Below, piece by piece: positions 45,680 through 54,525 of a stretch of 64,000 nucleotides of DNA. Source of the DNA: Roseomonas aerilata DSM 19363. GTDB taxonomy: Bacteria > Pseudomonadota > Alphaproteobacteria > Acetobacterales > Acetobacteraceae. Location of the stretch: contig NZ_JONP01000010.1 in assembly GCF_000711725.1 (NCBI RefSeq), forward strand, positions 155,114-219,113, in the 5' to 3' direction. Within the stretch, counting starts at the first letter, position 1. Each line of letters starts with the position of its first letter. The position numbers and the translations under genes were made by a program. A model generated the notes under the pieces. That model worked only from the letters and a program-made list of their open reading frames with translations. It did not search any database and was not told the DNA's origin.

Positions 45680-45955
45680 ATGAACGCGATCATCGTCGCC
45701 GGCCGGCGTTTCGTCGCGTTGCGTAAATCGGGTGGGTCGCTGAGGGGGCGCACGCCGGTGTTCCACGCTGTCACGCCTCATTGTCGCATGTCACTTTGCG
45801 CGAGTGAGCCAGGCGCAGGTTCGAGCTGGGCCGAACCGCCGGCCGAACTGGTCACTTGCCCGGAATGCCGAAGGCGCCTGGCTCGCCTTGGTTGGCATCA
45901 GGCCGGCCCGTCATCCTCTGCTGGTACTGAGAATGAAGAACACCGGCCTGAGTAG
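45680..45955 (+). CDS. small CxxC-containing hypothetical protein
   Basis: About 91 residues from ATG 45680. FHAVTPHCRMSLCASEPGAGS and VTCPECRRRLARL give paired Cys motifs that could bind zinc; similar short proteins are widespread in Rhizobiales and Acetobacteraceae without known function. No close operon partner. Confidence 0.5.
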   Translation: MNAIIVAGRRFVALRKSGGSLRGRTPVFHAVTPHCRMSLCASEPGAGSSWAEPPAELVTCPECRRRLARLGWHQAGPSSSAGTENEEHRPE

Positions 45956-45975
45956 TTGACGCTGAATCGGGATGG

Positions 45976-46329
45976 TCAGCGCATCGGAATGTCAGCTCGC
46001 TCGAGCTCCGCTGCTCGCTCCTCAGCAAGCTTGATCAGCTGGTTTAAGCTGTCGGGCCTCTCGGATCGAAAGACGGTGCACTCCCCCTTGCCATGGAGGT
46101 ACAGAAGAACCGTCCAGCCGGAAGCACTCTGCTCGGCAATTTGGAGCCGGCAGGAGAGATGGTTCCGAGTTTCTATAACACGCAAGCTCTTTCCTCCTGG
46201 ATGGGAGCACGAGGGGCCTAGTCGGTGATCCCCGGTCAACACTAGCGACCCAAGGTTGTAGAAGATCAGGCCTCTCACTCGCTCACGGCTTCTGTTTCGT
46301 GCGCCTGGAGGCCAGGGTCGCGCCCGCAA
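45976..46329 (-). CDS. hypothetical protein
   Basis: Up to 117 residues; the C-terminal part (TVLLYLHGKGECTVFRSERP, LNQLIKLAEERAAELERA) looks like a real small globular protein with a terminal helix. The start is uncertain and could lie further in. The preceding minus-strand frame overlaps it by 47 bases. No family recognised. Confidence 0.4.
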   Translation of the reverse strand: MRARPWPPGARNRSRERVRGLIFYNLGSLVLTGDHRLGPSCSHPGGKSLRVIETRNHLSCRLQIAEQSASGWTVLLYLHGKGECTVFRSERPDSLNQLIKLAEERAAELERADIPMR

Positions 46330-46525
46330 ACATTTCAGAGGTCTCTTCGATGACGCGGCAACCTCCGATCAGAAGGCGCGCCTCGGTGCGGCTCGAACGT
46401 TTGTCAACGGCCGGTAGGTCACGGGAAGCGTCGCCCGCCTCATCCGCCGGTAAGCCGAGGATACGGCCGGGATATCCCGCCACGTCAAAGTAGCGCATGG
46501 TGCCGACGAGCTGATAGCGCACCAC
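46283..46525 (-). CDS. hypothetical protein, weakly supported
   Basis: An 80-residue frame, MVRYQLVGTMRYFDVAGYPG to RRTKQKP, without a recognised domain. It overlaps the next minus-strand frame by 47 bases. It could be a regulatory small protein or chance. Confidence 0.25.
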   Translation of the reverse strand: MVRYQLVGTMRYFDVAGYPGRILGLPADEAGDASRDLPAVDKRSSRTEARLLIGGCRVIEETSEMFAGATLASRRTKQKP

Positions 46526-46879
46526 GGTCTGGCGGCCTGCTCCGTCAGGCGCTGAACGCTCCTCCTCCCTGCTCCTGCGGTGTCTGAGCCAGCGCCAAGC
46601 CGGAATGAATCGTTTCTGCCAGGAGCAGGGCCAAGAACGAGGGGACGCCGAGCGTCCTCATGAGGTAGTATCTAAAGCTGCCTGCTGTCCCCGTGTGTTT
46701 CACTTCTGCGGCGCAGAGGCTCGAGCCGAGCTTTCCTTCCAACAAAGCGACGCGACCGGCCTCTGCGACATTGCGAGGCACCGTCAGCGCTGTCCGGCAC
46801 ATGCAGGATGTCCAAATGTTCGTTGCCTCGGCCCACGGCTCCTCGTGCACCGATCTGCTGGTTGAGAGCCGCCTCCCCT

Positions 46880-46920
46880 CTTTCACCAGACGCTGCTTGC
46901 CGCTGTCATCTTCTTTTCAC
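46880..46920 (+). promoter_or_regulatory. Pho-box-like repeats upstream of pitA
   Basis: CTGTCAT (46903-46909, perfect half-site), spacer CTTC, TTTTCAC (46914-46920, 5 of 7 to CTGTCAC), with 11-base periodicity. A further CTTTCAC lies at 46880-46886, about two periods upstream. About 120 bases before the pitA start. The known Pho consensus is from enteric and rhizobial PhoB. Confidence 0.6.
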
Positions 46921-47039
46921 AGCTCAGGGCCTCATCCCCTTTTTCGATCGCGAAACACCGCCGCAACCATGGGCGTTGAGCACGTTGCCGACGCAGGTTC
47001 CGAACGGAAAATCCCGCAGCCGACGCCAAAGGATTGGTT

Positions 47040-48683
47040 ATGTCCGGCATTACAGCAGATACATCTTCCTCCATTCCCGTGCCGGTCCCGGGGGCTGCGA
47101 AGCCCCACCTGGACGGCGGCCTAGGCCGGCACGGCCCCCTCATCATCATCGGCATCCTCGTGGTCGGTGTCGCTTACGCGGCCTACAGCCTCGTCTCGGA
47201 CGTCGACGCCGCCGGCGCGGAGCCGACGACTTGGGTTCCTTTCGCCCTTCTCGCCGTCGCGCTGCTGATCGCGCTCGGCTTCGAGTTCGTGAACGGGTTC
47301 CACGACACGGCGAATGCGGTCGCGACGGTAATCTACACCCACAGCCTCCCGGCCCCGGTTGCGGTGGTCTGGTCCGGCTTCTTCAACTTCCTTGGCGTCG
47401 TCACCTCCTCGGGCGCGGTGGCCTACGGCATCGTCAGCCTCCTCCCGGTCGAGCTGATCCTGCGGGTCGGCAGCGGCGCAGGGCTCGCCATGGTCTTCTC
47501 CCTGCTCATCGCCGCCATCATTTGGAATCTCGGTACCTGGTACATGGGGCTGCCCGCCTCGTCCTCGCACACGCTCATCGGCTCGATCATCGGCGTTGGC
47601 TGGGCGAACGAGTTGACGGCCGTGGCGGGCGCACAGGCCTCCGGGGTGGACTGGTCCCAAGCGCGCGGGGTCTTTGAGGCCCTGCTTCTCTCCCCGCTCG
47701 TGGGCTTCGTCGGCGCCGCGCTGCTCTTGCTGGCCATGAAGCTCGTTGTGCGCAACAAACGCCTCTACCAGGCGCCGGAGACGACCGACCCGCCGCCTCG
47801 CTGGATCCGTGGCCTGCTGATCCTGACCTGCACTGGCGTGAGCTTCGCTCACGGCTCCAACGACGGTCAGAAAGGCATGGGGCTCATCATGCTGATCCTG
47901 ATCGGCGTGGTGCCCGCCGCCTATTCTCTCAACCGTGCGGTTCCCGACAGCGCAACGCCCGGCTTCATCGAGGTGTCCACACAGGCTGCCACCGCGCTCC
48001 GCGGCTTGGCCGGGGACAGTGCTCCTGCCGTCGGCGGTGGGGAGATGCGCAAGCTTGTGGAGGACTACCTCCAGACCGATAAGCGCACCCTGGAAACCCT
48101 GCCCGCTATGGCTGCGCTGGCCGATGACATTGCGAGGCAGGTGCGCGGCTACGGCGCCATCCGCCGTGTTCCGGCCGAGCAGGTCCAGAACGTCCGCAAC
48201 GACATGTACCTGGTGGACGAGGCGCTGCGGCAGATGGGCCGCCTGAACGACCCGCACTTTGACGAAGCGACGGCCGCTACCGTGAAGGAGTACCGCGGCA
48301 CACTGGACCGCGCGACGCGTTTCATCCCCACATGGGTGAAGGTCTCCGTCGCCATCGCGCTCGGCCTTGGCACCATGGTCGGCTGGAAGCGCATCGTGGT
48401 CACGGTGGCCGAGCGGATCGGCAAGTCGCATCTCAGCTATGGGCAAGGCGCAGCCGCCGAGCTCGTCGCCGCGGCCACGATCGGCGCCGCCGACGTCTAC
48501 GGCCTGCCCGTCTCGACCACGCACGTCTTGTCCTCCGGTGTGGCCGGGACGATGGCCGCGAACGGCACCGGCCTGCAGTGGGCGACGGTGCGCAATATTG
48601 CCCTCGCCTGGGTTCTCACCCTGCCCGCGGCCATGCTGCTCGCTGGCGGCATCTACATTGTCGCGCGGCAGTTCGTCGGGTGA
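47040..48683 (+). CDS. pitA: inorganic phosphate transporter, Pit family
   Basis: About 547 residues; ATG 47040 follows AAAGGATT. Pit signature motifs occur twice, as expected for the inverted repeat: GFEFVNGFHDTANAVAT in the N half and SFAHGSNDGQKGMG in the C half, plus GLPASSSHTLIGSI and GLPVSTTHVLSSGV. A helical cytoplasmic insertion of about 130 residues (ALRGLAGDSAPAVGGGEM to RFIPTWVKV) separates the halves. Low-affinity, proton- or metal-coupled Pi uptake in the inner membrane. Pho-box-like sites precede it and a decayed CYTH-CHAD gene converges on it. Confidence 0.93.
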   Translation: MSGITADTSSSIPVPVPGAAKPHLDGGLGRHGPLIIIGILVVGVAYAAYSLVSDVDAAGAEPTTWVPFALLAVALLIALGFEFVNGFHDTANAVATVIYTHSLPAPVAVVWSGFFNFLGVVTSSGAVAYGIVSLLPVELILRVGSGAGLAMVFSLLIAAIIWNLGTWYMGLPASSSHTLIGSIIGVGWANELTAVAGAQASGVDWSQARGVFEALLLSPLVGFVGAALLLLAMKLVVRNKRLYQAPETTDPPPRWIRGLLILTCTGVSFAHGSNDGQKGMGLIMLILIGVVPAAYSLNRAVPDSATPGFIEVSTQAATALRGLAGDSAPAVGGGEMRKLVEDYLQTDKRTLETLPAMAALADDIARQVRGYGAIRRVPAEQVQNVRNDMYLVDEALRQMGRLNDPHFDEATAATVKEYRGTLDRATRFIPTWVKVSVAIALGLGTMVGWKRIVVTVAERIGKSHLSYGQGAAAELVAAATIGAADVYGLPVSTTHVLSSGVAGTMAANGTGLQWATVRNIALAWVLTLPAAMLLAGGIYIVARQFVG

Positions 48684-48739
48684 ACGAGGTGGATTTAGCT
48701 AGCCCTGGCAGAGCGTGTCCTGGACTGATCGGTTCCCCA

Positions 48740-50241
48740 ATCGGGCGCGGGAGCGATGCGTCCCTGAACTCGCGACAAGCCTTTCGAAGGTCGTGGTGGG
48801 CCTCCGCCCGCTGTGCCTCGGCCCAGGTCTTCACGCTTGCCGCTGCCGGTGTCAGGGCCGTTTCCTGCTGGGCGAGGCGCTCCGCCAGGGTGGCGGCCAC
48901 GGCAGCGTCATTAAGGCCTCCAAGCTATTCCTGAAGCAGCTTGCAGTGGTGGAGATAGGCCGAGACCCGCTTCTCCTTGTACAAGGGACGACGAACTCGA
49001 TCCCGTAGCGGAGTTTCTTGAGTGCCTTGCGGAGGTCGTGCAACTCCGCCTCCGAGCGACGACGGATGTGCCGGCCACGACGCCGAGCTTTCCGTGCCAG
49101 CCGCTCCACCAGCCCGGGCGCGAGATCCAGCAAGGGCTCGTCCATGGCCCCATCAGCTGCCTTGCCGGTTACCGTCCCCGGATCCTCGGCCCAGGCCGCG
49201 AGGCCGGGCACGGTGCGCGTCAGTGTGGGGCGCCCGAACTCCTCCTCCACGCGTCGATGAGCCGTGCGCCGCTCGGCCTCTGCCAGGGGACGCAGCCACT
49301 CGGCCTCCGGACCTGCCACCTTCGGCAAGGTCTGCGTGACGAACACGTCCCAGTCGCGCGCCTCGCCAAGAACCGCTGCCAACTCCCGCAGGGCGGCCGT
49401 GAAGTGCGCCTCGGGCTCAGGTGCCAAACACGGTCGGAGGAGCACGAGCAAGGCCCGCAGACGACGGGTAGCGATACGCATCCCGTGGATCCCTTCCATT
49501 GGCCTGGCGGCCGCTGCTGGCTGGTGGGCCAGGAGAGCACCAAGCATGGTCGCAACGACCAAGCGGAAGGCCTCTGCTGCGATCATATCCCGCAGAAGGC
49601 CGACCCTGGGTTTTTCTCCCCCCGGTGAGGCTCGCTTGTTAGCAAGCGCCAGCCACGGTCAGACTTACTCTCGCTGCCAAGAATAAGACCCAGATCCGCC
49701 TGAAGCTCTTTCGCTACGCGATAGAGCGCGGCAGGCTTGCCCTCCTTCAGCTCCAGTTCGACCTCATGGATGTCTTCGGTGCGGTCGCTGGCACGGATGC
49801 TACCCTGGTCGACTGCGATTTCGATGTTTGCATCATTGTGGCGGAGCTTTCGCAGCGTGCGGATGACTTCGGTCCTGAGGACGGGGAACAGCTCCCCTTC
49901 AAATCCTGCAAGCGGCGTCTCCGCCAAGCGCTGCGGCTCGGGCTGCTCGGCTAGCACAGACCACTCCCACTCGCCCCGGCCGAAGGGACCAACGGCCCCT
50001 CTGAGCTTCAGAGCCTGTATGCAGCGGTTCCTGACATGGCGGACGCGAAAGCTGGCCCGGCTTGAACGATGGTACGGTCCGCTGTGTCGAAGTACGTCGT
50101 CGCCTCGCGTGAGGGTAAGCCTGGCTCGCAGTTCCACAGGACCGGAAGAATATCGAATGCAGCAATGTCTCCATGCCGCAGGAGGAACTTAATTTCGACT
50201 TCGGCGGGTTGGGGCGATGCAGACATCATAGCTTGCTTCAA
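48740..50241 (-). pseudogene. CYTH-CHAD (inorganic triphosphatase / polyphosphate-binding) gene, multiply broken
   Basis: N-terminal CYTH: EVEIKFLLRHGDIAAFD and TYFDTADRTIVQAG, then a one-base loss near 50065 moves the frame to SFRVRHVRNRCIQALKLRG, VELELKEGKPAALYRVAKEL. That frame stops at 49583; the CHAD domain restarts with ATGA overlap at 49586 (EGIHGMRIATRRLRALLVLL, LHDLRKALKKLRYGIEFVV). Another shift near 48985 leads to LYKEKRVSAYLHHCKLLQE, a TAG, then GGLNDAAVAATLAERL. The 3' end runs into pitA. Intact relatives hydrolyse triphosphate and bind polyphosphate. Three shifts plus a stop mean it is dead unless the read is faulty. Confidence 0.82.
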
Positions 50242-50490
50242 CGCGGAGAGGGCCGGCCACGTCGCTTAACGAAACCACAACATCACAACACGGCAACTTA
50301 ATTGCCATAAAAATGAATCGATGAATTTTGATGGTAATTACCCAGTGCACCCTGAAGCGCGAGCCCACTTGAATCGCGAAAGAAGTCTTCAAAGCGCAAG
50401 AACGCATCATTACCCTTTGATCCTCACATTTTCGTGAGCTAAACTCCTCGTCAGCTTGGTTCTGGCAGTAAGCAGTTACGGAGAGTAGTT
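50242..50490. promoter_or_regulatory. AT-rich divergent intergenic region
   Basis: About 250 bases between the CYTH-CHAD remnant and the receiver-like gene, with 50270-50345 notably AT-rich for this window. Likely promoter DNA for one or both; no gene seen. Confidence 0.4.
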
Positions 50491-50979
50491 GTGTTCATCC
50501 TCCTAGCTTGTGAGACGACGACCACTGCGCGATTACAGGAAATGCTCGAGCAAGGTGGCCACGCCTGCTGCGCAGTCCCGGCCTCCAACAGCGCTGCTTT
50601 TTCCGCACGTGTTGCTGCTTGTGACGGTATTATCCTCGAAGTGCTCGACGTCGATCCGAAAGCATGTGAGGCAATCCGGGCCATCCGCCTGAATGGCATC
50701 ATAACGCCAATCGTTTTGGTGGCTTCGCGAGCCAGCCCAGAAGCTGACAAGATCGCTCTCGACCAGGGCGCTGATGTTGTGTTGGTCCACCCTGTAAGTC
50801 CCACCATCCTAATGGCTCGGCTCAGGGCCATCCTGCGCCGGTGCCACAAACATGCACCGGCTAGCGATCTACGAGCTGTTGCAGGTTCGTTTCCGAACAT
50901 GAAGCCGATGGTACCGAGCAGAGCTCCCGTCGCAGATCCAGAACGCGCTAATACAGCCGCAATTATGCACGCGAGCTAA
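50491..50979 (+). CDS. atypical response-regulator receiver-like protein
   Basis: 162 residues starting at GTG 50491 (GGAGAG upstream). The fold follows a receiver: FILLACETTTTARLQEMLEQ, DGIILEVLDVDP, IVLVASRASPEADKIALDQG, VHPVSPTILMARLRAILRR. The acidic pocket (DD) is replaced by CE, the phosphorylated Asp by Glu in IILEV, and the conserved Lys-Pro by His-Pro. It probably acts without phosphorylation. No DNA-binding domain follows; the C-terminal 35 residues are disordered. Confidence 0.7.
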   Translation: MFILLACETTTTARLQEMLEQGGHACCAVPASNSAAFSARVAACDGIILEVLDVDPKACEAIRAIRLNGIITPIVLVASRASPEADKIALDQGADVVLVHPVSPTILMARLRAILRRCHKHAPASDLRAVAGSFPNMKPMVPSRAPVADPERANTAAIMHAS

Positions 50980-51044
50980 CCCAGAACGTTCTCGAGCGCG
51001 TTGTCCTGCTTACATACATTGGGATCATCGAGGGGATGAAGTGC

Positions 51045-52472
51045 ATGATGTCGTACGACTTGGTGGTGATCGGCAGTGGTCCGTCCGGACGACGGGCCGC
51101 GGTACAAGCCGCCAAGCTGGGCCGCTCGGTACTCGTGATCGAGAAGGGCCTGCGCGTCGGCGGCGTCTCGGTGCACACCGGCACAATCCCCTCCAAGACG
51201 CTGCGCGAAACCGTGCTGAACCTGACCGGCTGGCGGGAACGCGGCTTCTACGGGATGTCATACCGGGTGAAGAGGGATATCGAGGCCGGTGACCTGATGG
51301 CGCGCCTGAACAAGACGCTGGAGCACGAAGTCGAGACTCTCGACCACCAGTTTTCCCGCAATCGGGTGGATACATTACGAGGCTTGGCTAGCTTCGTGGA
51401 CCCGCACCGAATCGAGGTGCAGGTGGAAGCCGGCGAGACCCGACTGGTGGAGGCCGCCCGGGTCGTCATTGCCGTGGGCACCCGCCCTTTGCGGCCACCC
51501 CACATTCCGTTCAACAGCGAGACCGTGCTCGACAGCGACGAACTCGTGAAGCTCAAGGCTTTGCCAAGATCGATGACCGTCGTCGGTGCCGGCGTGATCG
51601 GGGTGGAGTATGCGACCATCTTCTCCGCCCTGGACGTTCGCGTAACACTCGTAGAGCCGCGCAGCAGCCTTCTCGATTTTGTTGACCGTGAGTTGGTCGA
51701 CGACTTTATCCATCAGCTCCGAGACCGTGGGTTGGGCTTTCGCCTGGGCTCGAAGGTACAGTCCGTCCAGTTTGAGAACGGCCAGCCCGTGGCAATGCTG
51801 GAAGGCGGCCGGCGCGTTCGCTCGGAGATGCTGCTCTTTGCCGCCGGCCGGGTTGGCGCTACCGACGCACTCAACCTCGCGGCCTGCGGCTTGGCAGCTG
51901 ACGAGCGCGGCCGTCTGGTCGTTGACCCTCAGACCTTCCAGACGGAGGTGCCGCATATCTACGCCACCGGCGACGTGATCGGCTTTCCGAGCCTGGCCTC
52001 CACCTCGCTGGAACAGGGGCGCATCGCCGCGTGTCACGCCTGCGGTGAGCCGCTGCCTCCAGCGCCGACATTCTTCCCCTACGGCATCTACTCGGTGCCC
52101 GAGATCTCCACGGTGGGTCTGAGTGAAGAGGAGGTGATCAAGGCAGGTACGCCTTACGAGTGCGGCATAGCTCGCTTTCGGGAAACGTCACGTGGGCACA
52201 TCATGGGACTGAACGGCGGCTTGCTGAAGATGATCGTCGCGATCGAGACACGCCGGCTGCTTGGGGTGCACATCGTCGGCGAAGGAGCAACGGAACTGGT
52301 GCACATCGGCCAAGCAGTGCTGAACCTGGGCGGCACCCTGGACTACTTCATCGAGAACACCTTCAATTATCCAACGCTCGCCGAGGCGTACAAGATCGCT
52401 GCCTTGGACGCATGGAACCGCTTGACGCCCCGCAGGGAGGCAGTAGCCGGTGTGGCCACGGCATCACTGTAA
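51045..52472 (+). CDS. sthA: Si-specific soluble NAD(P)+ transhydrogenase
   Basis: About 475 residues of the pyridine-nucleotide disulfide oxidoreductase fold: FAD site VVIGSGPSGRRAAVQAAKLG, NAD site VVGAGVIGVEYATIFSALDVRV, ATGDVIGFPSLASTSLEQGR, and the dimerisation domain with YGIYSVPEISTVGLSEEE and FNYPTLAEAYKIAALDAWNRL. The active-site stretch reads VGGVSVHTGTIPSKTLRE with no Cys, as expected for a transhydrogenase rather than a disulfide reductase. ATG 51045 is preferred (GAGGGG nine bases upstream). Converges on the porin gene. Confidence 0.93.
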   Translation: MMSYDLVVIGSGPSGRRAAVQAAKLGRSVLVIEKGLRVGGVSVHTGTIPSKTLRETVLNLTGWRERGFYGMSYRVKRDIEAGDLMARLNKTLEHEVETLDHQFSRNRVDTLRGLASFVDPHRIEVQVEAGETRLVEAARVVIAVGTRPLRPPHIPFNSETVLDSDELVKLKALPRSMTVVGAGVIGVEYATIFSALDVRVTLVEPRSSLLDFVDRELVDDFIHQLRDRGLGFRLGSKVQSVQFENGQPVAMLEGGRRVRSEMLLFAAGRVGATDALNLAACGLAADERGRLVVDPQTFQTEVPHIYATGDVIGFPSLASTSLEQGRIAACHACGEPLPPAPTFFPYGIYSVPEISTVGLSEEEVIKAGTPYECGIARFRETSRGHIMGLNGGLLKMIVAIETRRLLGVHIVGEGATELVHIGQAVLNLGGTLDYFIENTFNYPTLAEAYKIAALDAWNRLTPRREAVAGVATASL

Positions 52473-52510
52473 TCCTCAGCACACGTCAGATCGAGCGACC
52501 GCATCGCGCA

Positions 52511-52537
52511 GGGTCCGGCATTCCATACGCCGGACCC
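52511..52537. terminator. bidirectional hairpin between sthA and the porin gene
   Basis: GGGTCCGGC (52511-52519) and GCCGGACCC (52529-52537) form a perfect 9-bp stem with a 9-base loop, 38 bases after the sthA stop and 46 before the porin stop on the other strand. Suited to terminate both convergent genes. Confidence 0.65.
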
Positions 52538-52582
52538 GTGCTAACGAAAGCGCGCAATGCTGTTGCGACGACAACTCTCTAG

Positions 52583-53893
52583 CTACAGGCTGATGGCCAG
52601 TCTGACCCCGAACGCCTGAAAGTCCCGATTACGGGTATCAAGCTTGATCTGCCCGTTCTCGTACTCCGCCTGGACCTTCAGGTTGGGCGAAAGATACCAG
52701 CTGAGCCCGCCAGTCCAGATGCTCTGCGCGCCGCCGCGTGTCGGTCCATCGCGTAGGTCCACGGTACTGTAGCGGGCCACCGCTTCCACCGCTCCCCAGT
52801 GACCATTCAGCGGGTCGACCATGCCCTGCGTTCTCGGCCGTGCCCAAGTACCGGTGTTACGAACCCTCTGTCGAGAGGGTCCGAGGAGCGGTACTGCTGC
52901 TTGGATGTACCAGCCGTCGAAGTTCCGCGATCCGCCGTTCGTTACATCAACGACGACGTGCTGGTAGAGCGCTTCGAGATAAACGGGGCCGACCCGGCCC
53001 GCGGCCTCGGGGCCGAAGGCGTAGGCCGTGTCGGTGCGAATGCCGGAGGTGTCGAGGAACCGGTTCGCATTGTCGCCCCGCAGTTCCGGGTAGTCCCTGA
53101 GGCGGATGGAGTCCGGGCCGGGGCTGGTTCCCGGACTGAACTGGGCTGTGGCGTCGAAACCAAGCTGGAACTGCAAGCTTGGCTCGTCCACCAGCAAAGC
53201 GACGCCGCGTCCGACGACGCCGCGCTGCTTGCTGTCGTGCAGGGCGGATGTGACGCCGGCCGTGCCGTAGAGGCTCGCGTTCCAGCGGCTCCCGCGGGCC
53301 TCGAAGCCGAGGGCCTCGCGGGTGTCACCAGAAGCCAGGCTCGCCACGATGTTGGTGATGGAGGCGCGCTCGAGGAACAGCAGGTCATAGGAACTGGACG
53401 CGTACTCCGGCAGGTGCTGCAGGGTGAAGGTCCCTGCCCTCACCGTCGCCCAGCCCAGCCCGTTCCAGGCAACTTGCGCTTCGAAAAGGGTGTTTGCCCG
53501 GCTGGGATAGCTGCCGAACTCCCAGGTGACGTTGTACTCGAAGTCCTGCAGGAAGGTGCCGCGTGCGCCGAGCCGCCCCCTTCGCACCTGGGTACCGCTG
53601 TCGAAACCGTTCGGAGCGTGCTGGTCGAAGAAGGACACGCCGTCTAGGTCGAGGCGAAGCAGGGGCGAGATCGTGAAGGCGCCCCCAGCGAGCGAGAGCG
53701 TCAGCCGGTCGTTGCGCCATGCCAGCCCGTCCGGGGTCGCCCGAGCGGCCGTCTGGCCCTGCGCCGCCGGTGTGGACGTATCCATTTGGCGTCCGAAGCT
53801 CGGTTCAGTCGAGTTCTGGCTACGAACCGTTTGGGCCGCGGCAGGGAGCGCGGGCGTGACCGCGAGCGCGGCAGCGAACATGATGCGGAGCAA
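52583..53893 (-). CDS. phosphate-selective porin O/P family outer-membrane protein
   Basis: About 436 residues from TTG 53893 (AAGAGGA upstream), giving the signal peptide LLRIMFAAALAVTPALPAAAQ. The barrel has the Porin_O_P pattern: RLDLDGVSFFDQ, RRGRLGARGTFLQDFEYNVTWEF, RAGTFTLQHLPEYASSSYDLLFLERA, GPVYLEALYQHV and a C terminus of FQAFGVRLAISL, ending in a hydrophobic residue. Family members such as OprP/OprO pass phosphate or polyphosphate. It supports the phosphate-uptake theme; no Pho box was seen directly upstream. Confidence 0.9.
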   Translation of the reverse strand: MLRIMFAAALAVTPALPAAAQTVRSQNSTEPSFGRQMDTSTPAAQGQTAARATPDGLAWRNDRLTLSLAGGAFTISPLLRLDLDGVSFFDQHAPNGFDSGTQVRRGRLGARGTFLQDFEYNVTWEFGSYPSRANTLFEAQVAWNGLGWATVRAGTFTLQHLPEYASSSYDLLFLERASITNIVASLASGDTREALGFEARGSRWNASLYGTAGVTSALHDSKQRGVVGRGVALLVDEPSLQFQLGFDATAQFSPGTSPGPDSIRLRDYPELRGDNANRFLDTSGIRTDTAYAFGPEAAGRVGPVYLEALYQHVVVDVTNGGSRNFDGWYIQAAVPLLGPSRQRVRNTGTWARPRTQGMVDPLNGHWGAVEAVARYSTVDLRDGPTRGGAQSIWTGGLSWYLSPNLKVQAEYENGQIKLDTRNRDFQAFGVRLAISL

Positions 53894-53928
53894 GGCCGAT
53901 CCTCTTCCGTCAATGAGCTGCACGCCTT

Positions 53929-54180
53929 TCACCAGCTGGCGAGGCGACGCAGCTGCGGCGTTTTCTTGTGCTGGTGCTCGGTCATGTGCCGGAGAAGTGT
54001 CTCGAGTTCGTGAACCGCTTCGAAGACATGCGGGCCCTTGTTGAGCATGACGCATTCCGCCCGGGCAACCATGGCCGCATCCGTCATTTCCTCGCGTGAA
54101 GGCGTGCCCTTCTTCACCAGATGCTCCAGCACCTGGGTCGCCCAGATCACGGGAACCTGTGCCGCCTCCCCCATCCGGTA
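53929..54180 (-). pseudogene. pyruvate-kinase-like C-terminal fragment
   Basis: Reading [41 protein letters not shown], then [19 protein letters not shown], this is the last ATP/Mg-site helix-strand block of pyruvate-kinase-like proteins (AECVMLNKG). The frame extends upstream to 54555 but without family similarity. Roughly 85 residues of over 470 remain. It ends 36 bases before the porin start. Confidence 0.7.
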
Positions 54181-54525
54181 CGCAGGACGAGCCGCTGACC
54201 CGCGCTCCTCCTTGACAGGGCAGGCGGCCGTCTCTGTCTGGTCCATGGCAGATATCTCCGCGCTAGAAGCCCGCGGCCTACCCCATGCACCGGCGCCACG
54301 GTGTGAAGAGGCAGTGACGCTACAAGCACGAAACCGTCGGCGGGGAGGAGCAGTAGGCTGGAGCGGCGGCCACGCCGCTGCAGCGCGAGGACGCAGCGTC
54401 TTCCTAGAAGTCGGGGCCGGAGAGATCCTCCAGGGACGGGCACCGCAGCAAGCTTGAACGCTGCGGCGCCTCGGCTTCGCCGAACCGTCACTGGAATCAC
54501 TACCCTGGCGCAGTAGACTTGCATC

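Noticed and set aside
46545..46661. A 38-residue frame with a signal-peptide-like start on the minus strand
   Set aside because: Too short, with a weak ribosome-binding site and almost nothing after the hydrophobic stretch.
47121..48524. A 467-residue minus-strand frame opposite pitA
   Set aside because: Highly charged, low-complexity translation opposite a clear Pit transporter.
51127..51260. Loss of redox Cys in the transhydrogenase as a sign of inactivation
   Set aside because: Soluble transhydrogenases do not need a disulfide; the VHTGTIPSK form is compatible with function.
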